Below, in pieces: positions 32,439 to 42,424 of a DNA stretch of 64,000 nt. The notes beneath the pieces were generated by a model. It was not told the DNA's origin and did not search any database. It saw only the letters and a list, made by a program, of their open reading frames with translations. Made by a program: the position numbers and the translations under genes. Position 1 is the stretch's first letter. Each line of letters begins with the position of its first letter. The stretch comes from Crotalaria pallida (lineage: Eukaryota > Streptophyta > Magnoliopsida > Fabales > Fabaceae): NCBI GenBank assembly GCA_037953625.1, contig CM075651.1:69364501-69428500 (forward strand), in the 5' to 3' direction.

Positions 32439-33346
32439 ATTATGCAGTCTGACACTAAAACATGAGTTTTAACAAACCATTCTCTTCACTACTCAAATCT
32501 AACCAAATTTCAACCTTTAACAGAGTACATATACCTTAAATAAATTTGTTTAAACACAGAAACATATCTATCTTGCATGCATTCAATTTGGATACACAAA
32601 TTGCACATAATTGCACATATTTCACAACTTAATGCATCAATTCACATAATATCCAAGTAAGTCATGAAATCAAAATCAACATAGCTTGCATGCATTCAGA
32701 TAACATTGCTCAAAACATCAATTGAGCTCAAATTGGCCTCCAAGCCATTTAACCATTTCAACTTATGCCCTTTGAGTCTCTTGGTGACTCATCCTATATT
32801 CTACCACAATTTATTCTAATTCTAGCAAATAGTAAGCTTCCCCCTTACCTTAGGTTCGTGCTTGATCCAAAACATTGCAGAGAGAAAGACTCCAACATAG
32901 ATCTCCATTAAATCAACTATATGCAGATAGAGTTGGACAGGGTACCAAAACCAGGGAAATTGACATGCAAAACCCAATTAAGAATTGGGGAAAATAGTCA
33001 AATTGAGTTCTTTGCAACATGCACTAGAGGTAGGAATAGATTTGAAACCAAAAGAGTTTGTGTGCTTACCAAAATCGAGCTTCAAAGTCAGCTCCAGAAA
33101 TCAGAAGCTGAGGTTTGACAGCATCAACACCTCAACTTGGCAAGCTTCGTTCTCTTGATTCAGGGACTCTCAACTCACAAACTGTATATCAATACAAAGC
33201 CCTTGATTCAAGCTTTGTAATGGTGTATCACTCATGTTCTAAATCTCAAAAACGAAGGAGAATTTCAGAGACGAATCTCAGAACCCTAAAAACAGAGTTT
33301 CAACACTTCAATTATAAAATCAACCCAAATTCATCAACAATTCGGG

Positions 33347-33354
33347 TTTATATA
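33347..33354 (-). promoter_or_regulatory. TATA box of C LTR
   Basis: Minus strand TATATAAACCC. Also present in the 5' LTR at 40440-40447, where it would drive transcription. Confidence 0.65.
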
Positions 33355-33483
33355 GAGATTTCAGACTTGCATGCAATGCGACACGCGTATTCCACCAAGT
33401 ATGAAGGCTGATTTGTGGCAAATTTCTGGGTTTTGGCTTGATTACTCATCAAACGCACTAATCCCAAATTCTGAGTTCATCGT

Positions 33484-33516
33484 GTAACCGGTTACACAGC
33501 CCTTCTAACCGGTTAC
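33484..33516. repeat. ACCGGT palindrome pair upstream of C TATA
   Basis: ACCGGT at 33487 and 33508, 21 bp apart, about 135 bp upstream (minus sense) of the TATA box. Same LTR position as the CTCGAG pair of G. Confidence 0.9.
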
Positions 33517-33776
33517 ATACTGATAAAATTCAAAAATTTATAATTTAATTACTCTTTCTTCAAAAACCTTTTTAATATTGCAATTAGGTCCCAACCCAAG
33601 GACTAAATTACAATATTCACATTTTTGTACAAAATAACCATATAAAAATATATCTCATATTTTTATATAATAAAAACACATAATGTACAAAAACTAAAAC
33701 CTTCAAAATCAATTATAAAATAATTGTTATAATTAATTTCTTGGTTATTTGGGAGACGAAAATTAGGGGTGTTACA

Positions 33777-33800
33777 CTACTCCCCCACTTAAAAGGAATT
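33777..33800 (-). other. C polypurine tract
   Basis: Minus strand CCTTTTAAGTGGGGGAGTAG immediately precedes the LTR. A second tract of the same type lies at about 33900-33912 (plus CCCCCACTTAAAAG). Confidence 0.8.
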
Positions 33801-36800
33801 TCGTCCCCGAAATTCATCTTTTGAAGTTTTCCACTTTTACAAGGTGTTTTTATACTAGAAAAATTTATCTTGCTCCCAAAAATTTGTTCTTTAGGGTCCT
33901 CCCCCACTTAAAAGAGTTTCGATATAGTTCTCTTAGTTCGAAACATTTCTAATGAAACCTTTCGCTTTAAAAATTCTTTGCATAAAAACTATTATGTGAA
34001 GAAATTCTTTTAAAAGGAATACTCTTTTGAGTAATACACTTCACATAAACATTCTTCAATAAAACACTTTTCATCAAACTTTTTGGAAAAACTTTTTGGG
34101 CTGCGCACTCTGATCCCTCGAGCACGATCAAAGAAACATTTGTATGACTTTATTCCTTAATAGTTTGAGACATTAGGGTGATCAGTCCCAATATTCAAAC
34201 CATTAATAACAAAATCATCCCTTTCAGATATAATCTTTCACAAGAAAGACCATACAACAGGTCTTTAAGTTAGATGAACTTAAAGATAGGGTAATTATCA
34301 CTATCAGACTTAGTTAGATAGTCAAGTTCTAGAGACATTTCCGTTGGGGAGACAAAGATTTGTCCTATCCCGGTGGTTGTTAATCTCTCTAGCCATAACT
34401 GATCTTTCTACTTCTGTAATGTCCCCAGTTATTATCACATCCAACTGTGATAAGGGTTTTGATCACAGAAAGGTTGGAGTTGAACTTCCAACAGGATATT
34501 GATATTCTCAAACGATTAGATTAACGTAATCGAAAGACATTTGACTACGTTAATTCAGATCAAAGGAAGAGATAGGCTTGGGTTGTTTACGTCAGGATTA
34601 CACTCAACTCTCATCTCGGCCGGTGAATTCTTCTCGTGCTGGATTCGCTTGTTGTCCAATCCTTTCTCACCTTTTCTTTCAAGACAATTCGGCGAATAAT
34701 ACTCCAGCTCCCTACGATCGGAATTTACTATTCCCTTAGGTACATCACAACTAAACTCCAAGTGATGTGCCTAACAGTTTTCACCTCGAGATGGACAAAT
34801 GTTCCCTTTCCTATTTCCTCCTTAGTCACTTTTCTCCAATCGAGGATTCCTTAACCTTTATATTTCCGTGATAGATATTCTCCCACTTACCTTTCCTCTT
34901 ATTCTGAATTATGATACTTCTCGCATGAAATTCATGTACTTTCCCGTAGTCCTCATACATGCTTACCAACATCGAGAAATTCCTTATTCCTTGATAGTTG
35001 ATAGCTAACTTGGGTTTGAATATATTCTATTCTTGAAATTCATGCCTTTGGGTTTCTCATCTAGGTTGTACCAGAAAACACTTCCTAAATCCCTTACTTC
35101 CATAATATATTTTCTAATATCCATAATCCCTGAATTTAATTTCAAAGATTAAATCTCATTCGTTTCTTCATAGAAATCCAACTCCTCATTTCCTGGTTGA
35201 AATTCACGAATTCGATTCAAGAATTCGTTAGTGCTTTACAACATTTCCAATCTAACGCTAGATGATTCCTCTTGCGTTACCAGACTTAGGTCTCTGAACT
35301 CCTCGATCAGAATAACCTCCTTAACCATCATTGAGCTCACAAGAATAGCCTCTCAGTTCAAATCGTCTATAACTACGTTTGCTATGCCAAGATGGAGCTC
35401 AAAGCCATAATCTTTAAGAAACTCCATCCATCGCCTTTATCTTACATTCAACTCTTCCTCTTCTTATTGTCATTCATACTTTCGAACTCCAAACTTGTTC
35501 ATGAATCACAACCTTCTTATCTTAATGCTTATCGTCTCTTTTGCATCGTCCAGTTAAATCCTCTACCTTCTCTAATTGGAGTAGCTCCTTAATTTCAACT
35601 CTCGATTAGTCCATAAATATTATGATTCAATCCTCTTAGATCAATTTCAATGATGAATCAAGGCATTAAGTTATTTTACCACATTAAATCCTTTCCTTAA
35701 ATTTTTACTTAGGTAATTGACATTGAGTTTGGATTGGAGGAAGATGTCTACTGATACCAAAAGTTCCTTCACAAAGGACTTAAATTTTATTTTAAACTTT
35801 CAGTTCTAACCGGTTACAAGAAACTCTAACCAATTATGAAGTATAGTTTTAGAAATAAAACCAAAGAACTTTCAAAAACTATTTTCTTTACATCGTCCAA
35901 TCCAACTCAAAATAGGATTTAATCATAATCTAATACCTTGATTCCAACTAAATTCATCACTGAAATGATTTAAATCATAATATACTCACCTTTTTCCATA
36001 ATTTCTCTTGGACTAATCATATTATATTGGGTATAATCCATCACTACCCCACCATAATTAAACAACATCCAATCATTTCATACAATCAGTTGATCTTTCC
36101 AAGTCAACTTGGTCAGGAGCCATGCGATCTTAGAAAATCCTTAAATACCCCGGCGATAGTACCCAGCCAGCCCTAAGAACTTCTTACTTTAAAGATCACA
36201 TGCCCTGCGAACTTAACTTCGCTCAACCAAACTCATCTTTGGCGAGCTTAACACACCACTACTCCTCTTGCAGGATTCTCAACACAATCCCGAGATATTT
36301 TTCATGTCCCTCCGGATTCTTAGAAGAAACCACAAACGAATCCAAATATAATCTAAAGGTCTTGTTCTTATAGTCCATAAAAGAACAAGTGCATTAGTCA
36401 ATTCGAACGGCATTATTTCCTACTCATAATGTCCGTATCGAGATCAAAAATGCAGTCTTAAGTGTATTCCTGTCCCGAATCCTGATTTGAGGTTAATCCA
36501 ACCTCCAATCAATCTTAGAAAACACTTAGACTCCTTTAATCTGATCCAACCAAAACCCTTTTAGCACTTTTCTACGTGTTCCTCCCATTTGACCATTCCC
36601 GATGGTACCATATTATAAAGGTAGTAGAGATAGAATCAGTTTCAAGAATTAACTTGATTCCAGACTCTATCGCTTTACTCAAAGGTAAACCTTGCATTAT
36701 TTCCTACAACCAGGATTTCTTTAACCCCCTTTCTCCTTTAATATTGCTTCCCAGAAGCAACATATGAGTTCATTGGATTCCCGATTCGAAACTTGGGAAT

Positions 36801-37467
36801 CCCGATACAGGGTTGTTCTATCGTCATTAATCATGATAACTTGATCCCTCGGCTACCAAACCGTGCTTAAGATCAAATGTAATCATGACACAGGTAGATA
36901 GACAAAGTCTAATACCTTAATAGAACGATTCAGACATACCTTGGAAACCACTACAAGAAGATTTGTAGGATTCTCTGCTTTGAGATAGCCGATTGGATAA
37001 GGCATAGAGCAACTTTAATCACTACCCTTATCCGACAGGAACAAAAGAAAGGATAGCTTTAGAGTTTAGCAAACTCAACAAGGTTGATCTTTAAGAAGAT
37101 CACTGCCCTACACTCGGTCTGAAAATTTGATTGACTTTAACACGAGTGAGGGTAAACACTCCTACTCAGAGTCGAGGACTCAACTACAACTCCTTAAAAT
37201 TTCCTCATCACTGGTTCTATGAAAACATAATAAACCAACACTGTGGTTTTGAGTTTTCAACATATCTAAAGAGAAGCATACGACTATCATACTTCTATTT
37301 AGACTTCATAGAACACTTCTTAATAGCAGAATGAACTACTTATCTAAAGCCATTTCCCATAACCTTAGCTTTAGTTTGGAAGTATATGAAAGCTTACTTC
37401 CCAAGAAACATTGCAGATATCGATGACCAGCGTATTGGACCACACACCCAAGGACCAAGAGTCAGGA
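33801..37467 (-). pseudogene. C interior: decayed Ty3 pol
   Basis: No frame survives, but minus-strand RT traces are readable between about 36240 and 36480: a KTAF block, then MPFELTNA (normally MPFGLTNAPA), then a stretch like LD.FV..S..PEGHEKYLGIVLR that matches the segment after the RT catalytic site, with stops and frameshifts between. The first 500 bp after the PBS show no gag. The interior, about 3.7 kb, is shorter than expected for an autonomous Tekay-type element, so deletions are likely. An ACCGGT palindrome with a degenerate partner 20 bp on sits at 35809/35829. Confidence 0.6.
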
Positions 37468-37484
37468 CCATTGCTCTGATACCA
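37468..37484 (-). other. C primer binding site (initiator Met tRNA)
   Basis: Minus strand TGGTATCAGAGCAATGG, six bases inside the 5' LTR; identical to the PBS of B. Confidence 0.9.
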
Positions 37485-37490
37485 TAAAAG

Positions 37491-40400
37491 TGTAACACTC
37501 CTTGTATATCATCTTACTTTATAAGAAAAGGAAGAAGTTTATGAAAACATGGACTTGTTATCGTTGGAAAAAGATCTGAAAATAAGAATTTTCCCTTCCC
37601 TTGAAAATTTAATTTCAGAAACACTTGATCAATGATAAAGGTTGACTATCAAAATCAGAGTTTGCGGAAACATAGTAAAATCATCATATTGTACCCCCAA
37701 AATATATCAAGTGTAACAAGTCCATTAATACCAAATAAGTATAATTATGAAACTGAATTCCTCTTATGATACCTTTTTCCAAAATATGTATCATATAAGT
37801 TCTATTAAAAATAGAAATGTTATAGAGCTGGTCACTGGTCCTTTGTCCAAACATCCTTCTGGTCGGATCCTCGATATCTGCACAACGGGTTCCCAATCCA
37901 TACTTTCTATACTCTGCATGCACCTAAGGGACATCTTCCTTTACTGATTCTTGTGCAAGCTAGATGCACGATCAACACCTAATAAGGGCATGGGGGTTAG
38001 CTATACATATTCGCATAATCAAATGAGAATAAAACTAACATCCACAAGTTAACATGTAGCAAATCATGATGCATAATCATATGAGCACACCTGGTTAATC
38101 ATAACAATTCTTTCAATGCAAGTGGCATGATGCATGATTTCCTTCCACAACTGAGGCCTCTAAAAGTCCATCTTGGACGTCCATCCAATACACCCTTGTG
38201 TTCCCGGAACACCGACATTCGTTCCCAGAACGTAATGCCGAACCATACTTGGATAATACACATCACTCCCAAAGTGTGCACCACGTTCCCAGAACGTGTA
38301 GCAAACCATACTTGGATAAATAAGCACCACTCCCAGAGTGTGCACCACGTTCCCAGAACGCATAAAAACCAGGTCCCGGACACTGGCCACATATCTATAA
38401 TGTGTCATCAAGTAGGTTGCATATCAATGTGTTCCCAGAACACTAACATACGTTCCCAGAACGTATAAAACCAGGTCCCAGACACTGGCCACATATCTAT
38501 AATGTGTCATGAAGTAGGTTATAATTTGGTACTCCCGGAGTACCCTCCTCATATTCCCAGAATATGATAAACGTTCCTACCAACCAAACTTCCATTCTAT
38601 ATGAATGCACAATCATCAAGGTTGGTTTTATCTTCAATTCCATTATTATACCAACGTGTTCCCAGAACACTAACATACGTTCCAAGAACGTATCGCAACC
38701 CATACTTGGAATATAATCAAGCACCACTCCCAGAGTGTGCATCACGTTCCCAGAACGTGTCCAAGAAACCATGTCCCAGACAATGGCCACATTCCCAGAA
38801 TGTGTCATCAAGTTGGTTGCATCAGTATAGTACTCCTAGAGTACAGGGTCGTGTACCCCGAACATCACAAACAATCCTTGCCAACCTATTTCATCACCTT
38901 TCTCTATACATGCATCGCATACATAATTACTAAGGTTGGTCTTTCCATTAATTACTGTGATTTAGAAATATTCCAATTTCTCTTTTGAATGATTTATTTG
39001 AGGTATCTTTGACACAAAATTCTCTTTTGAATTATCTCAAGACATGCCCTTAAACTTAGATTGGGTAAAACAAAGTCAATGGTATTCAAAAACTTAACTT
39101 TTTATTTTTTTCAGATTCAGGTACTAACCGGTTAGAGTTCCAGGCTAACCGGTTAGAATTACAGACCTGAACTGTTTACCATTGTAATTCAGAAAACCCT
39201 TTTTCTTGAATTCCCTACCCAATCCATAAACCAGTTTAACAATGTTTATACCTCAAAACCACTGTTTATATCATTCAAAAGTCTAAATAACATTTCATTG
39301 TCCAATGAGCATAATTTCCTCTTGAAACTATCTCATTACCTTAAGGTATTAACTCTTTAACTGCAATCTGAACTATAACAGTGAAATCAACTTATTTTCA
39401 GATTGTTTTCCATGAAATTAAGGCCTAGATTTGAGTAGGATTTGTAAGACCACAATGCTGATTTTGTAAACTTATTTTCTTTTGCATTTTAACAGGGTCT
39501 AACCGGTTACGAATATCGAGTAACCGGTTAGATTATGCAGTCTGACACTAAAACATGAGTTTTAACAAACCATTCTCTTCACTACTCAAATCTAACCAAA
39601 TTTCAACCTTTAACAGAGTACATATACCTTAAATAAATATGTTTAAACACCGAAACATATCTATCTTGCATGCATTCAATTTGGATACACAAATTGCACA
39701 TAATTGCACATATTTCACAACTTAATGCATCAATTCACATAATATCCAAGTAAGTCATGAAATCAACATCAACATAGCTTGCATGCATTCAGATAACATT
39801 GCTCAAAACATCAATTGAGCTCAAATTGGCCTCCAAGCCATTTAACCGTTTCAACTTATGCCCTTTGAATCTCTTGGTGACTCATCCTATATTCTACCAC
39901 AACTTATTCTCATTCTAGCAAATAGTAAGCTTCCCCCTTACCTTAGGTTCGTGCTTGATCCAAAACATTGCAGAGAGAAAGACTCCAACATAGATATCCA
40001 TTAAATCCACTATATGCAGATAGAGTTGGACAGGGTACCAAAACCAGGGAAATTGACATGCAAAACCCAATTAAGAATTGGGGAAAATAGTCAAATTGAG
40101 TTCTCTGCAACATGCACTAGAGGTAGGAATAGATTTGAAACCAAAAGGGTTTGTGTGCTTACCAAAATCGAGCTTCAAAGTCAGCTCCAGAAATCAGAAG
40201 CTGAGGTTTGACAGCATCAACACCTCAACTTGGCAAGCTTCGTTCTCTTGATTCAGGGACTCTCAACTCACAAACTGTATATCAATACAAAGCCCTTGAT
40301 TCAAGCTTTGTAATGGTGTATCACTCATGTTCTAAATCTCAAAAACGAAGGAGAATTTCAGAGACGAATCTCAGAACCCTAAAAACAGAGTTTCAACACT

Positions 40401-40869
40401 TCAATTATAAAATCAACCCAAATTCATCAACAATTCGGGTTTATATAGAGATTTCAGACTTGCATGCAATGCGACACGCGTATTCCACCAAGTATGAAGG
40501 CTGATTTGTGGCAAATTTCTGGGTTTTGGCTTGATTACTCATCAAACGCACTAATCCCAAATTCTGAGTTCATCGTGTAACCGGTTACACAGCCCTTCTA
40601 ACCGGTTACATACTGATAAAATTCAAAAATTTATAATTTAATTACTCTTTCTTCAAAAACCTTTTTAATATTGCAATTAGGTCCCAACCCAAGGACTAAA
40701 TTACAATATTCACATTTTTGTACAAAATAACCATATAAAAATATATCTCATATTTTTATATAATAAAAACACATAATGTACAAAAACTAAAACCTTCAAA
40801 ATCAATTATAAAATAATTGTTATAATTAATTTCTTGGTTATTTGGGAGTCGAAAATTAGGGGTGTTACA
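37491..40869 (-). repeat. C 5' LTR
   Basis: 3,379 bp partner of 30415-33776. The hairpin array (about 38199-38860) has one additional unit and some repaired arms relative to the 3' copy; for example about 38284 reads CACGTTC-CCA-GAACGTG where the 3' LTR reads CACATTC-CCA-GAACGTG. Confidence 0.93.
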
Positions 40870-41285
40870 AAGAACGCTATTATCGGTACTTTTCCGAGTA
40901 AGAGGCCTCGGCTACGAATATATTCCTACCTCATCACTGACACAGCACTGATTGGACCGACGCAGAAAGGACCTCAACTCGGCAGTCTTCACGACTCTCC
41001 CCGAGCTGGGGGGGGCATATGTGGCGGATCGACTTCTCCTAACCCGCCTTGCTATCCTTTGCTAGCCTTGAGCACATGATTGTGGACTAGTACTCAAACC
41101 CTTCCTAGAAGGTGTGGGGTACTTAGTGCTACGATGCTTAGTGCTATGCCTTCTTTCTCCTAACTCGGCTCGAGACTCACAAAGTCTCGCCGAGCTGGGG
41201 GGCTTATGTGGTGGACTTGGGAAAAGGACCTGAACCAAGACCTCGGAGCAAGGCTCAAATAGCCTTGACCGAGCTGGGGGGCTTA
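40870..41285 (+). other. T1 3' internal region, second part, with repeated polypurine tracts
   Basis: Follows C and ends at the T1 3' LTR. Three G-tracts of form CGAGCTGGGGGG: about 41002, 41191 and 41271. The last directly precedes the LTR. The second is followed by TGTGGTGGACTTGG, a copy of the LTR start, 79 bp before the real one. Confidence 0.75.
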
Positions 41286-41833
41286 TGTGGTGGACTCGGC
41301 CTAGCCAAACTCCACGTGGCCCTCACTCAGGACCTGAGGACCCTTCAGCAGGCCCTCTGTATGCTTGGCCGAGCTCAAGGCTCAACGGCCGAACAGACAT
41401 CAGACACGGGCCGATATCATGCTCTCACCCCTCTGTGCTCTGGGCCGAGCTCAAGGCTCAACGGCCGAACAGACACTAGATACGGGCCGACCTCATACTC
41501 CTACCCAGGTCCGACTTTCGAGTCCGATACCGCCCAGATATTCCGATACTAAGGACAGGATGACGTTCCTCACCTTATCCACAAGGACAGCTCATCCACT
41601 CATAGCTCATTACAGGCTGGCCCTATTTGGGCCTCAAGCAAGCCCATTAGGGCAACCAGCTCTCTCCTATATATATCCCCCTCTCCCTAGGGGCTAAGGT
41701 ACGTCTCTCTAAACCTAAGAACTACGTGTGGCTTGATTCCCCTCTCATGGAATACGTAGGACCGGGGTCACCCTCGTCAGCTGCAACAACCCCCAAACAC
41801 CTCATGTGGTGCCTCCGACCATGGGACATCACA
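41286..41833 (+). repeat. T1 3' LTR
   Basis: 548 bp, nearly identical to 55-601; followed by TSD GTTTT (41834-41838). Confidence 0.92.
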
Positions 41834-42424
41834 GTTTTCTCAACTTATCTTTTCAAAGATTGTATTACATAAACAACTTAGTTTCTTGAAAAGGTTACAT
41901 GACTAACTTAGTTTCTTAGCTTCTAAAAAAAAGGTTTTCCTCAATCCTTCGAACTTCATTCTATTTTCCAAAAAGAAATGCTACAACATCTCATCCACAA
42001 AATAAACTTGTACTTGAAATCCGAATAAGTTGTTGTTATATATCCTTAAAATGATCATTACAAAAAGGGTTCCGACTCAATATCAAATATCAAAAATGAA
42101 ATTTACATGACTTCCTCATCGGGGTTACATCAAGATCATCAGTGGTTGTCATCCTAAAAGAAATATAAAAACTACTATACTATTCATCGTCACTGTCCTC
42201 TACTGGAGGTGCTTCCTCCGGATCAATTACACATTCGACAGGCTCCTCAGGAATGTCTTCTGCTTCCGGCTCTTCTCCGTCTTCTCCCATTTCGTCATCT
42301 GGATCCACCTCGAAGACTTCAAGAACCTCTTCGTCTTCATCTATAAAATCTAAGAGGAAATCTTCTGGTTCGGGGATATCCTCAAAGGTGAACTGCCTCA
42401 AGGCTGGATGAACGTCATGATACG
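41834..42424 (-). repeat. Element D LTR, piece 2 (between T1 and E)
   Basis: Continues piece 1 after the T1 TSD. The stretch near 41960 (ATTCTATTTTCCAAAAAG) aligns with the B LTR near 12460, showing that D and B are related families. Minus-strand ORF 42180-42419 is the C-terminal half of the D LTR ORF. The last five bases ATACG are the left TSD of E. Confidence 0.8.

Larger units (their letters stand above)
30415..33776 (-). repeat. C 3' LTR
   Basis: 3,362 bp, nearly identical to 37491-40869. It contains the TCCCAGA hairpin array, three ACCGGT palindrome pairs, a TATA box on the minus strand and donor-like GGTAAGCACA. It shares layout with solo LTR G. Confidence 0.93.
30415..40869 (-). mobile_element. 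C: Ty3 (Tekay-like) LTR element with decayed interior
   Basis: LTRs 30415-33776 and 37491-40869 starting TGTAACACTCC and ending GGTGTTACA on the plus strand; perfect TSD AAGAA (30410-30414, 40870-40874). Initiator-Met PBS next to the right LTR and purine tract next to the left LTR show minus orientation. The 3.7-kb interior has no ORF above about 80 codons but pol-like debris. Confidence 0.93.
55..41833 (+). mobile_element. T1: Tat/Athila-like Ty3 LTR element, heavily interrupted
   Basis: Bounded by two LTRs (55-601 and 41286-41833) in the same orientation that both begin TGTGGTGGACT and end GGGACATCACA, flanked by a perfect 5-bp duplication GTTTT (50-54, 41834-41838). Its own sequence is only 55-1329, 28606-30414 and 40870-41833; the rest is B (with A and G inside), a TRIM and C. 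A primer site follows the 5' LTR and G-rich tracts precede the 3' LTR. No gag, protease, RT or integrase frame of its own remains. Related to T2: similar LTRs, and an inverted match between 29200-29470 here and 58380-58600 in T2. Confidence 0.88.

Noticed and set aside
37684..37947. Small ORFs duplicated at 30608-30871
   Set aside because: Present only because the LTR is duplicated; opposed frames with no domain.
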